DNA of 64,000 bases from Villigracilis sp024434165 (GTDB taxonomy: Bacteria; Chloroflexota; Anaerolineae; Anaerolineales; Villigracilaceae), in NCBI GenBank assembly GCA_030263665.1, contig SZPK01000009.1, forward strand, positions 62,001 to 126,000. The letters run 5' to 3'. How positions within the stretch are numbered: the first letter of the stretch is position 1; each line of letters begins with the position of its first letter. Below, piece after piece: positions 40,387 to 48,155 of the stretch. The position numbers were made by a program, and so were the translations under genes. The notes below the pieces were generated by a model, which saw only the letters and a list, made by a program, of their open reading frames with translations, ran no database searches and was not told the origin of the DNA.

Positions 40387-40434
40387 CATGGGCAGCGGCG
40401 ATTTAAGTCGCTGCGCGGGATATTTCACCGCCTC

Positions 40435-40893
40435 ATGAACCTGCGCCAGCGCCTGATGGAACGATTCGTGAACTTTTATCCGCCCATGCTTGGGGCGGGT
40501 ATTCGCTCACGCAAGGTGGACGAACGCACTGTGGAAGTCCACATGAAATTGACAGCCTTCAACCGCAACCTGGTCGGCGTGCATTTCGGCGGTTCGCTGT
40601 ATGCCATGTGCGACCCGTGGTTCATGTTGATTCTGATGCGCCTGCTCGGCAGGGATTACATCGTGTGGGATAAAGCCGCCCGCATCCAATTCAAAAAGCC
40701 GGGGCGCGGAAAAGTATCTGCCCGGTTTTACATCCCGCCGGAACGGGTGGAGGAGATTCGCCGGGAGGCGGATGCGAAAGACAGGGTGGAGCCGGTCTTT
40801 TTCGTGGATGTGGTGAGCGAGAGCGGCGAGGTGGTTGCCAGCGTGGAAAAATTACTGTATGTTCGCAGAAAGAAACCGGATCAATCTTCCTGA
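40435..40893 (+). CDS. DUF4442 hot-dog fold (thioesterase-like) protein
   Basis: This 152-residue protein has the DUF4442/YiiD C-terminal hot-dog pattern: 'FYPPMLGAGIRSRKVDERTVEVHMKLTAFNRNLVGVHFGGSLYAMCDPWFM'. The GGSLYAM helix start is the typical hot-dog motif. 'DKAARIQFKKPGRGKVSARF' and 'VVSESGEVVASVEKLLYVRRK' form the later strands. It may act as an acyl-CoA or acyl-ACP thioesterase, or only bind such ligands. It ends 1 bp before the murI start codon, so the two are probably co-transcribed. Confidence 0.87.
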   Translation: MNLRQRLMERFVNFYPPMLGAGIRSRKVDERTVEVHMKLTAFNRNLVGVHFGGSLYAMCDPWFMLILMRLLGRDYIVWDKAARIQFKKPGRGKVSARFYIPPERVEEIRREADAKDRVEPVFFVDVVSESGEVVASVEKLLYVRRKKPDQSS

Positions 40894-40894
40894 T

Positions 40895-41737
40895 ATGAGC
40901 GCCCATCCGATTGGCGTCTTCGATTCCGGCGTGGGCGGGCTTTCCGTCCTGCGGGAGATCCGCGCCTCGATGCCGGGCGAGGACATCATCTACTTCGGCG
41001 ATCAGGGGCACGTGCCATACGGTCCGCGCCCGATGAAGCAGATTCAGGATTTCTCCGAGGGAATCACGCGCTTCCTGCTTGGGGAAGGGGCGAAGATCAT
41101 CGTCGTGGCGTGTAACACGGCTTCGGCGGCGGCGTTGAAACATCTGCGCGAGACATTCCCGGATGTGCAATTCGTCGGCATGGAACCGGCGGTCAAACCG
41201 GCGGCGGAAAAAACACAGACCGGCAGGGTGGGCGTGCTGGCAACCCCGGCGACGTTTCAAGGCGCGTTGTATGCCTCGGTGGTGGAACGATTTGCGAACG
41301 GAGTCGAGTTATTTCAGAACACCTGCAATGGGTTGGTGCAGGAAATCGAAAGGGGGAATTTGAACGGTGAAGCGACGCGCCGAATTTTGGAGGATGCACT
41401 TCGTCCGATGCTGGAAAAGGACATTGACACGGTCGTGCTGGGGTGCACGCACTACCCGTTCGTGATTCCGCTCATCGAGCGGATTGTAGGGGAAAAGGTG
41501 CGGGTGATTGACCCCGCTCCCGCGGTGGCGAGACAGGTCAAACGTCTGCTTGAGGCGGGGGGGATGTTAAATCAAAACGGAAGCGGCAGCGTCCGCTTTG
41601 TCACATCGGGAGAGGCGGAATCGGTCCAATCCGTTTTGCGCGTGCTGCTGGGAATCGAGAGCGCGGTCGAAGCGGTTACGTGGAAAGACGACCGGGAGAT
41701 TCAATCACCTCCACGCCCATCATCTGCATATCCTTGA
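40895..41737 (+). CDS. murI: Glutamate racemase MurI
   Basis: This 280-residue racemase makes D-glutamate for peptidoglycan. The motifs are standard: 'IGVFDSGVGGLSVLREIRASMPGEDIIYFGDQGHVPYG', the first catalytic Cys in 'VVACNTASAAAL' and the second in 'VVLGCTHYPFVIPLI'. I chose ATG 40895, which gives the usual N-terminus; the longer frame overlaps the previous gene. Its 3' end overlaps the tail of the convergent gene at 41676 by about 60 bp, so the last residues may be unique. Confidence 0.95.
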   Translation: MSAHPIGVFDSGVGGLSVLREIRASMPGEDIIYFGDQGHVPYGPRPMKQIQDFSEGITRFLLGEGAKIIVVACNTASAAALKHLRETFPDVQFVGMEPAVKPAAEKTQTGRVGVLATPATFQGALYASVVERFANGVELFQNTCNGLVQEIERGNLNGEATRRILEDALRPMLEKDIDTVVLGCTHYPFVIPLIERIVGEKVRVIDPAPAVARQVKRLLEAGGMLNQNGSGSVRFVTSGEAESVQSVLRVLLGIESAVEAVTWKDDREIQSPPRPSSAYP

Positions 41738-42785
41738 GCAGGCGCACCGGCTCGGCGGCGTGTCCCATCATGTGAATGCCGCAGGGATGCGCCGTGCCGT
41801 CGAGATATTGACGCAGGTACGCGGCAACGGGAATCGCGGTGAGTTCATAACCGTCGGAGTGGGCGATGCGCGCTTCGAATTGCGCCGGCTGCCCGTTCTT
41901 CCAGCCTTTCGCCTCCACCTTGATCGCGACGATATACGGCGGTTTGTTCCTGCCCATTGCCCACCACATCAACCTCCCAAGCGGGCGGATGCCGCGCTTC
42001 GGCGCGATTTTCAAGCCGATCAAGACCATCGGCGTGATGATGAGGTCGGAAAACCAGTTCCAACCGGCGATGTAAAAGCCGGTGTCTTTCAAGGTGGGGA
42101 ACATCCCCGGCATCCCGCGCAGTTCCTCGAAGAACATGGAGTAGCACATTCGTTTGCCGATGCCGCTGCCGAAGTCGAATTCGCGCATTTCCCATGCAGA
42201 GGGTTTTGTCCATGCGCCGTTTTTGTAGACCTGCGCCTGGTAATCGAGAAAACCTTCCATGAGTTCGTCCACGGCTTCGGTATAGGGCAGGTCCTGCATG
42301 TTCATGTTGATAAAGCCCGCCGTGACCGCGGATTCGAGTCCATCCAGTTTCGCGGCGGCGTAACGGATGAGCGCGGAGGGCAGACCGGGGTGATAGCCCG
42401 CTTCGGTGATGAAGCACAACCCGGCTTTTTCGATCTCGTCCTGCGCGGCATGCAGCGCCTCCAGTTTCTTCGTTGAGAACTGCACGTCGAGATAATCCAC
42501 GCGAGAGTCAATGCAGGCGCGGATCACCGTCCCGGCGTGGTGTGCCGTCGGGGCGGCGACCAGACACAAGGTCACGCCGTGAAGCGCATGACTCAGGGAG
42601 GCGTAATCCGCTGCGTTTGCGAGTCTGGCTGTTACGCGCGGATGATTCAATTCGTCTGCGAAGGATTGAGCTTTTTGCAAATTCCGCCCGGAGATGATGA
42701 TGTCTGCCCCGGTGTGCGCAAGCAGGTGTTTTGCCAGCGGTTTTCCGGTGTATCCATACCCGCCCAAAATCAAAATTGTGGTCAT
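41676..42785 (-). CDS. Saccharopine dehydrogenase-like NAD(P)-binding protein
   Basis: This 369-residue protein has an N-terminal Rossmann fold with 'ILILGGYGYTGKPLAKHLLAHTGADIIISGRNLQKAQSFADEL', the start of saccharopine-dehydrogenase-like proteins. A later 'CFITEAGYHPGLPSALIRYAAAKLDGL' fits the same family. True saccharopine dehydrogenase is unlikely, because lipid-linked or trans-acting enoyl-reductase-type relatives share this form. Substrate unknown. It is transcribed convergently to murI, with the two 3' ends overlapping. Confidence 0.85.
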   Translation of the reverse strand: MTTILILGGYGYTGKPLAKHLLAHTGADIIISGRNLQKAQSFADELNHPRVTARLANAADYASLSHALHGVTLCLVAAPTAHHAGTVIRACIDSRVDYLDVQFSTKKLEALHAAQDEIEKAGLCFITEAGYHPGLPSALIRYAAAKLDGLESAVTAGFINMNMQDLPYTEAVDELMEGFLDYQAQVYKNGAWTKPSAWEMREFDFGSGIGKRMCYSMFFEELRGMPGMFPTLKDTGFYIAGWNWFSDLIITPMVLIGLKIAPKRGIRPLGRLMWWAMGRNKPPYIVAIKVEAKGWKNGQPAQFEARIAHSDGYELTAIPVAAYLRQYLDGTAHPCGIHMMGHAAEPVRLLKDMQMMGVEVIESPGRLST

Positions 42786-42821
42786 GTTTCCATTCCTTGA
42801 CGCCGCCGCGCCGCTGTGTCT

Positions 42822-43301
42822 CTACTTTTCCGGCATCACCGCCAGAAGGGTCAGGTTCCTGCCGATGACCCGCAGCTCGTCCTCGTCTTTGAATTTCATG
42901 CCGACCATCGCCATCACCGAGCGGGTGTAGGCGGGTTTGCGGCGAAAGAATCGGACGAGCATTTCGCCGGTATCATTTTCGGTCAGTTCCCCGGCGCGCG
43001 CCTTGAACTTTCTGCGCCCGACCTGCGCCTCGAAAACCGGATTGCTCTGTATGTTCCTGTACCAGTCTGCGCGCTTGCCGTAGGCGGCTTCGATATAGTA
43101 TGTGTCGGTGGAGGGGTCGTAATCCATCACGTCCACCATAACTTCGCGGCGTTTGCCGGTCTTTCTGCCTGTCGTGGCGATGAACATCCATTGCGCGCCG
43201 ATCAGCCGCTCCCAGCCGCCGAAGCCAAGCCTGTGAAGCAAAAGCGGGATTTTGAAGAAAAATTTCAGCAGGGTGTTGGGGCGTTTTTCAAAGACGGTCA
43301 T
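42822..43301 (-). CDS. Deazaflavin-dependent nitroreductase (Ddn) family protein
   Basis: This 159-residue split-barrel protein of the Ddn/FDOR-B type has 'FMFIATTGRKTGKRREVMVDVMDYD' (here WMFIATTGRKTGK...), 'TYYIEAAYGKRADWYRNIQSNPVFEAQVGRRKFKARA' and a C-terminal 'RNLTLLAVMPEK', all hallmarks. The family uses cofactor F420 or related flavins to reduce small molecules such as quinones. It follows a 41-codon gene by 12 bp, with a good promoter before that. Confidence 0.92.
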   Translation of the reverse strand: MTVFEKRPNTLLKFFFKIPLLLHRLGFGGWERLIGAQWMFIATTGRKTGKRREVMVDVMDYDPSTDTYYIEAAYGKRADWYRNIQSNPVFEAQVGRRKFKARAGELTENDTGEMLVRFFRRKPAYTRSVMAMVGMKFKDEDELRVIGRNLTLLAVMPEK

Positions 43302-43313
43302 GTTACTTTCCTG

Positions 43314-43439
43314 TCACCAGAAATAGGCGGTGGCTGGCGCGAAAACGGCGAGAAAATACGCGGCGATCTTCATCCGCCCATCGGTGGAGTTCAATTCGTG
43401 GATATGCCGGGCAAGGCTGTCGAAGCCTTTCAGGTGCAT
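43314..43439 (-). CDS. 41-residue protein upstream of the Ddn-type gene
   Basis: This short ORF (MHLKGFDSLARHIHELNS...) has an AGAAGG 5 bp before its ATG and a proper sigma-70 promoter just ahead of that. Residues 1-22 are polar and 24-41 (KIAAYFLAVFAPATAYFW) form a membrane segment, so it may be a tail-anchored micro-protein. The next gene in the transcript is the F420-type reductase, 12 bp away. It is too short to place in any family. Confidence 0.6.
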   Translation of the reverse strand: MHLKGFDSLARHIHELNSTDGRMKIAAYFLAVFAPATAYFW

Positions 43440-43454
43440 TTTGCCTTCTGTTTT

Positions 43455-43482
43455 AGTATAGCCCCCAAACCTGAAAAATCAA
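43455..43482 (-). promoter_or_regulatory. Promoter for the 41-residue/Ddn operon
   Basis: On the minus strand: TTGATT (43482-43477), 16 bp, TATACT (43460-43455). It lies in the spacer directly after the CYTH gene. Confidence 0.65.
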
Positions 43483-43495
43483 CAGGAGGAGATTC

Positions 43496-44104
43496 TTAAT
43501 CCGCCGGGACGATGCTCAGGTCGTCCGGTGTGATGCGCGCATTTTCCAGCGCTTTGAAACTCAGTTTCCCCGCTTCGAGACCGTGCTTGTCCACCACGCG
43601 CTCGAACAGGGCGTGATACCCTGCCTTGACCATCGCCTCCCAGTTCAACCCCAGCAAATCCGCAACCTTTCTCAGGGCGCTGATGTCGTCGCCTTCGATC
43701 TCCACGAATTCGCCGTAGGGCAGTTCGTCCAGCATGATGTGAACGCCTTCCAGTTCGTAGGTGGCGCGGAATTTTTCGTAGAAAACAATGGGGATGAAGC
43801 CGAGCAGTTCGAGAAATTCCCTGGCGCTGTCGAAATCACCGACCGTGAATTCGATTTCCCTCCGGCTGAGCACGCCGCTCGCGCGCGCCTCGCTCGGACC
43901 TTTGAAGGTGAGCTTCGCCTGCGAGTCGTTTCTCAGCCTCAGCACTTTCATGTTCTTTCTGAGGTCGCCTTGCGGATTATCGAAGCGCAGGTTGACCTCA
44001 TGCACGCGCGGCTGAATCAATTGCGCCTTCAACTCACGAAGGCGCAATTCCACTCGCTTCAAATCACGCACGTAAAACTTGACTTCCGTCTCATGCCCGT
44101 TCAT
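43496..44104 (-). CDS. CYTH domain protein (class IV adenylate cyclase/thiamine triphosphatase-like)
   Basis: This 202-residue CYTH protein has the ExExK motif at residues 5-9 (ETEVK), then 'LRLRNDSQAKLTFKGP', 'SRREIEFTVGDFDSAREFLELLGF' and 'EKFRATYELEGVHIMLDELPYGEFVEIEG', the strands of the triphosphate tunnel. Members hydrolyse inorganic triphosphate or thiamine triphosphate, and the CyaB class makes cAMP. The length and pattern fit the CyaB-like group. It is placed after the biotin carboxylase operon (its ATG is 2 bp from the previous stop), so it may be co-transcribed with it. Confidence 0.9.
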   Translation of the reverse strand: MNGHETEVKFYVRDLKRVELRLRELKAQLIQPRVHEVNLRFDNPQGDLRKNMKVLRLRNDSQAKLTFKGPSEARASGVLSRREIEFTVGDFDSAREFLELLGFIPIVFYEKFRATYELEGVHIMLDELPYGEFVEIEGDDISALRKVADLLGLNWEAMVKAGYHALFERVVDKHGLEAGKLSFKALENARITPDDLSIVPAD

Positions 44105-44105
44105 G

Positions 44106-44603
44106 CTATTGCAGGTTGAGCAGAATCTGTTTCTGCTCCACGCTTTCGCCGGCTTTGGCTTTGATGTGATGGACCACGCCGTCGCGCGGCGCCTTCAATT
44201 CGTTCTGCATCTTCATGGATTCGAGGATGACGAGCACCTGTCCCTTTTTGACCTGCTGCCCCTCGCTGACCGGAATGGCGACGACCAGTCCCGGCATGGG
44301 CGCTTTGAGGTGCAGCTCGCCTCCTTCCGCCGCGCCCCCTCCCGCCGCGGCTCGGAGGCGCTTTTCGCGCTCATCCTCCACCTTCACCTGGAACTGCCGC
44401 CCGCGTAAAAGCACCTGCCAGGCGTCATCGCCCTGGTACACAAAGGACTCGAACGACTTGCCGTCGAGAATCAGCGAATAGACGGGCTGTCCGCTGACGG
44501 ACTCGAAATCCACGGCGATCAGCCGCTCGCCGACGCGCACGTGGCGGTCATCCACGATTTCAATGGAAAAATCCTTGTCGTCAATCGTTGCAACGTATTT
44601 CAT
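44106..44603 (-). CDS. Biotin carboxyl carrier domain protein
   Basis: This 165-residue carrier has a C-terminal biotinyl domain (about 97-165) with 'LKAPMPGLVVAIPVSEGQQVKKGQVLVILESMKMQNELKAP', and biotin attaches to Lys131 in ESMKMQ. The N-terminal part (1-80) is a beta-rich domain found in some Chloroflexota and Deinococcus carriers, joined by a Gly/Ala hinge (86-93). It serves the carboxylase (44636) and the carboxyltransferase (46225) of the same operon. Confidence 0.92.
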   Translation of the reverse strand: MKYVATIDDKDFSIEIVDDRHVRVGERLIAVDFESVSGQPVYSLILDGKSFESFVYQGDDAWQVLLRGRQFQVKVEDEREKRLRAAAGGGAAEGGELHLKAPMPGLVVAIPVSEGQQVKKGQVLVILESMKMQNELKAPRDGVVHHIKAKAGESVEQKQILLNLQ

Positions 44604-44612
44604 GCCTTAGCC

Positions 44613-44635
44613 TCAATCGTAAATCGTAAATCGAA
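44613..44635 (-). repeat. Degenerate tandem word repeat (ATCGTAA-like)
   Basis: The word AATCGTA occurs in three consecutive copies, with a 7-bp unit, in the short spacer between the biotin carboxylase and the biotin carrier gene. It belongs to the same style as the arrays at 15570, 37931 and 46150. Confidence 0.45.
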
Positions 44636-46144
44636 TTACCTGTGCATTCGTTCCCAGCGCCCGACCCACTTCCAGTTGCTGGTATCGCGTTCGTTGCGGC
44701 GCACGATCTGGGCGGACCGTTCGGTCTCCTTGTGGGCAACCAGTGTGGCGAGGATGGCGGCGATCTCCGCCTGCACCGCATCCGTTTCGGACGCGCCATC
44801 CATCGAGAAGCGTTCCTCCACGAAGCGCGTATCGAATTGCCCGCCCATGAAGCGGTGCGAATCCATCAGCGTCTGGTGGAAGGGGATGTTCGTCCGCACG
44901 CCCACGATGCGGTATTCCTCCAGCGCGCGGCGCATTCGCAGGATGGCTTGCGCGCGCGTCTCGCCCCAGACGATCAGCTTGGCGATCATCGGGTCGTAGT
45001 ACGGCGTGATCTCGAAGCCGGGGTACACACCCGTATCCACGCGCACGCCCGGACCGGTGGGCAGGAGGCTGTGGGTGATGCGCCCAGTGGAGGGGATGAA
45101 GTTGTTGAAGGGGTCTTCCGCGTTCACGCGGCACTCGATGGCATGACCGTTGAATTTAACCTGCTCCTGGGTGTAACTCAACTGGCGTCCGCGCGCGATG
45201 CGGATTTGTTCGGCGACGATGTCTATGCCGGTGACCATCTCCGTGACGGGGTGCTCCACTTGCAGGCGGGTGTTCATTTCGAGGAAGTAAAAATTCCTGT
45301 CTTTATCCACCAAAAATTCGATCGTGCCGGCGTTGATGTAATCCACAGCCTGGGCGGCTTTGACGGCGACGCTGCCCATCTTCTCGCGCAGTTCATTGTC
45401 AAGGAAGGGCGAAGGCGCCTCCTCCAGCAGTTTTTGATGGCGGCGTTGGATGGAACATTCGCGCTCGCCGAGGTGAATCACATTGCCGTGCGAATCCGCG
45501 ATGATCTGGAATTCGATGTGCCGCGCCCCTTCGACCAGCTTCTCCAGATAGACATTCCCGTCGCCGAAGGCTGATTCCGCCTCGCGTCTCGCGGACTGGA
45601 GGAGGGTCGGCATTTCCTCCAGGCTTCGGACTTCCCGCATGCCTTTTCCGCCGCCGCCCGCCGTCGCCTTGATCAGAAGCGGAAAGCCGATCTGCGGGGC
45701 GATGCGGAGCAGGTCGTCGTCGGACATGTTGCCCACATCTTCCGTCCCCGGCACGACCGGTACGCCGGCTTTGATGACCGTCGCGCGCGCTTCGGCTTTG
45801 TCGCCCATTGCCGCAATGGACGAGGGTTTGGGACCGATAAATGTGATGCCGAGGTCGGCGCATTTGGCGGCGAAGTCTTCGCGCTCGGCAAGGAAGCCGT
45901 AGCCGGGATGGATCGCGTCTGCGCCGGACCTTTTGGCGATATCGAGAATCTTCTCCCCGCGCAGGTACGATTCACGCGAAGGCGCAGGACCGAGCAGGTA
46001 GGCTTCATCCGCATAGCGGACATGCAGGGCGCTTCGGTCCGCTTCGGAGAAGACGGCGACCGTTTCCAGCCCCAGTTCCCGGCAGGCGCGAATGATGCGG
46101 ACGGCGATCTCGCCACGATTTGCAATCAGTACTTTTTTGAACAT
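44636..46144 (-). CDS. accC: Acetyl-/propionyl-CoA carboxylase biotin carboxylase subunit
   Basis: This biotin carboxylase of 502 residues begins MFKKVLIANRGEIAVRIIRAC. It uses ATP to make carboxybiotin. Motifs: the ATP-grasp loop 'PLLIKATAGGGGKGMREV', 'EFQIIADSHGNVIHLGERECSIQRRHQKLLEEAPSP', and 'FYFLEMNTRLQVEHPVTEMVTGIDIV' with the catalytic Arg region. The ATG at 46144 has GGAG before it, and the longer frame runs into the upstream repeat. It is 50 residues longer than E. coli AccC, with a low-complexity C-terminal tail (NWKWVGRWERMHR). Confidence 0.95.
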   Translation of the reverse strand: MFKKVLIANRGEIAVRIIRACRELGLETVAVFSEADRSALHVRYADEAYLLGPAPSRESYLRGEKILDIAKRSGADAIHPGYGFLAEREDFAAKCADLGITFIGPKPSSIAAMGDKAEARATVIKAGVPVVPGTEDVGNMSDDDLLRIAPQIGFPLLIKATAGGGGKGMREVRSLEEMPTLLQSARREAESAFGDGNVYLEKLVEGARHIEFQIIADSHGNVIHLGERECSIQRRHQKLLEEAPSPFLDNELREKMGSVAVKAAQAVDYINAGTIEFLVDKDRNFYFLEMNTRLQVEHPVTEMVTGIDIVAEQIRIARGRQLSYTQEQVKFNGHAIECRVNAEDPFNNFIPSTGRITHSLLPTGPGVRVDTGVYPGFEITPYYDPMIAKLIVWGETRAQAILRMRRALEEYRIVGVRTNIPFHQTLMDSHRFMGGQFDTRFVEERFSMDGASETDAVQAEIAAILATLVAHKETERSAQIVRRNERDTSNWKWVGRWERMHR

Positions 46145-46149
46145 CTCTG

Positions 46150-46220
46150 CTCCGCAAGTGTCAAGTTTCATGTACCAGGTTCCAGGTCTTCGACACTTGA
46201 AACCTGACACGTGGAATCTG
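46150..46220. repeat. Degenerate tandem word repeat (ACCTGGAACCTG-like)
   Basis: The spacer between carboxyltransferase and biotin carboxylase genes is made of words such as AAGTGTC, AAGTTTC, CAGGTTTC, CCAGGTC, GACACTTGAAACCTGACACG. It is an array with units of 7-8 bp. It could fold as RNA. No coding role. Confidence 0.45.
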
Positions 46221-46224
46221 AAAC

Positions 46225-47775
46225 TTATAGTGGAATATTTCCGTGCTTCTTCGCCGGGTTGCCGTCGCGCTTGTTGCTGAGCATCTCCAGCGCGTTGATG
46301 AGGCGCGGACGGGTTTCCTTCGGCTCGATGACGTCGTCAATGTAGCCGCGCGAAGCCGCCACATACGGGTTGGCGAATTTCTCTTTGTATTCCGCCACCA
46401 GTTCGGCTTTGCGTTTGACCGGGTCCTCCGCCGTTTCGAGCTCGCGGCGGAAGATGATGTTCACCGCGCCGTCCGGTCCCATCACCGCAATTTCGGCTGT
46501 GGGCCAGGCGAGGTTCAAGTCTGCGCGGATATGCTTGGATGACATCACGCAGTACGCGCCGCCGTAGGCTTTGCGGGTGATGACGGTCAACTTCGGCACG
46601 GTCGCTTCGCAATAGGCGTAGAGCAGCTTTGCGCCGGAGCGAATGATGCCGTGATGTTCCTGGTTGGTTCCAGGCAGGAAGCCGGGCACATCTTCGAATG
46701 TGATGATCGGAATGTTGAAGGCGTCGCAGAAACGCACAAAGCGCGCGCCTTTTTCGCTGGCGTCAATATCGAGCACGCCCGCAAGCACGGCAGGCTGATT
46801 GGCGACGATGCCGACGGAATGTCCGCCGAGGCGGGCGAAGCCGACCACGATATTTCCGGCATAGTTCTCATGGATTTCGTAGAAACCGCCGTCGTCCACG
46901 ATGAGGCGGATGACATCCTTGATGTCGTACGGTTTGTTTGGGTCGTCCGGGATGATGGTGTTGAGCTCTTCGCTCATCCGCAGCGGATCGTCCGAGGTGG
47001 GATGGAAGGGGGCGTCCTCCATGTTGTTCTGCGGCAGGTACGAGAGCAATTTGCGAATCTGATACAGGGTATCCGCTTCGCTGTCGGCGGCGACGTGGCA
47101 CACGCCGGATTTTTCCGAATGGACGCTCGCGCCGCCCAGTTCCTCCTGGGTCACTTCTTCGTGGGTCACGGCTTTGACCACGTCGGGACCTGTGACGAAC
47201 ATGTACGAAGTGTTGCGGGTCATGAAGATGAAGTCGGTCAGGGCGGGGGAGTACACCGCGCCGCCCGCGCAGGGTCCCATGATGGCGGAGATTTGCGGGA
47301 TGACGCCGGACGCCATCGTGTTGCGCAGGAAGATATCCGCGTAGCCCGCCAGCGAAACGACGCCTTCCTGAATGCGCGCCCCGCCCGAGTCGTTCAAACC
47401 GATGACCGGCGCGCCGTTCTTCATTGCCATGTCCATGATCTTGCAGATCTTCTCGGCATGGACTTCGCCCAGGCTGCCGCCGAATACCGTAAAGTCCTGC
47501 GAAAAAACATACACCAGCCTGCCGTCAATCGTGCCCCAGCCGGTGACGACGGAGTCGCTCATGTATTTCTGTTCGTCCAGGTTGAAGTCGTGCGTGCGAT
47601 GGACGACGAACGCATCCACTTCGCGGAACGAACCGCGATCCAGCAAAAGATCGAGACGTTCGCGCGCGGTCAGGCGTCCTTTTTTGTGCTGCGCGTCAAT
47701 GCGAGCCTGTCCTCCGCCCAGGCGCGACTGCGCCTTCAGGTCATTCAGTTGTTGGATTTTCGGTGTTTCGCTCAT
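46225..47775 (-). CDS. Acyl-CoA carboxylase carboxyltransferase (PccB/MmdA type)
   Basis: This 516-residue carboxyltransferase moves the carboxyl group from biotin to acetyl-, propionyl- or a related CoA. It has the two crotonase-like halves, with 'INDSGGARIQEGV' (here GLNDSGGARIQEGV), 'IMGPCAGGAVYSPALTDFIFM' and in the second half 'FEDVPGFLPGTNQEHHGIIRSGAKLLYAY'. In 'KAYGGAYCVMSSKH' the residue that I remember as distinguishing propionyl (Asp) from acetyl (Ile) enzymes is a Cys, so specificity is unclear. ATG 47775 is the family-like start, and upstream ATG codons lie in the overlapping gene. Confidence 0.93.
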   Translation of the reverse strand: MSETPKIQQLNDLKAQSRLGGGQARIDAQHKKGRLTARERLDLLLDRGSFREVDAFVVHRTHDFNLDEQKYMSDSVVTGWGTIDGRLVYVFSQDFTVFGGSLGEVHAEKICKIMDMAMKNGAPVIGLNDSGGARIQEGVVSLAGYADIFLRNTMASGVIPQISAIMGPCAGGAVYSPALTDFIFMTRNTSYMFVTGPDVVKAVTHEEVTQEELGGASVHSEKSGVCHVAADSEADTLYQIRKLLSYLPQNNMEDAPFHPTSDDPLRMSEELNTIIPDDPNKPYDIKDVIRLIVDDGGFYEIHENYAGNIVVGFARLGGHSVGIVANQPAVLAGVLDIDASEKGARFVRFCDAFNIPIITFEDVPGFLPGTNQEHHGIIRSGAKLLYAYCEATVPKLTVITRKAYGGAYCVMSSKHIRADLNLAWPTAEIAVMGPDGAVNIIFRRELETAEDPVKRKAELVAEYKEKFANPYVAASRGYIDDVIEPKETRPRLINALEMLSNKRDGNPAKKHGNIPL

Positions 47776-48154
47776 ATGCCTCTCTCGATAAGGATTTCGA
47801 TGCAAAGAAGATGATGGTCAACACTGCCAGATTTACTATAACAGCAAACAGGGAATTTGGTCGCGGATTCTGGAAGAGAAATCTCTCGCTCCAATACCAG
47901 ACTGTGGAGCCTGCCCCCGCCCCGATGAGGAACTTCGCCGACCAGGGCTTTTTCTGCCAAATGCTCCAGGACAGGGCTGCTCCAAGCGCCGCCCAGAATA
48001 TACCGATGAAAGCGCTTGCCGCCGGTGAAAGCCGCAGGGCGAATTCGGTCAACGTGGAACTCCAGGCAATGGATGTCCACGCCCGCAGGACATTCCAGGC
48101 TGTGAAAATTAACACCATCCAGCCTGCGAGGGTTACTACAAAAGGGCGTTTCAT
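47741..48154 (-). CDS. Four-helix membrane protein, 137 aa
   Basis: This is a 137-residue membrane protein with helices at about 5-25, 42-62, 75-92 and 103-123 and a polar tail. ATG 48154 is the sensible start, since a longer frame would run into the glycosyltransferase gene. It overlaps the carboxyltransferase gene by 35 bp at its 3' end and lies 1 bp after the GT gene, so it links the glycan cluster and the carboxylase operon. The family is not recognised. It might be a small partner of the big GT39-like protein. Confidence 0.65.
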   Translation of the reverse strand: MKRPFVVTLAGWMVLIFTAWNVLRAWTSIAWSSTLTEFALRLSPAASAFIGIFWAALGAALSWSIWQKKPWSAKFLIGAGAGSTVWYWSERFLFQNPRPNSLFAVIVNLAVLTIIFFASKSLSREAYERNTENPTTE

Positions 48155-48155
48155 G

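Noticed and set aside
41598..42476. 292-residue plus-strand ORF after murI
   Set aside because: It is antisense to the saccharopine dehydrogenase-like gene and has no motifs.
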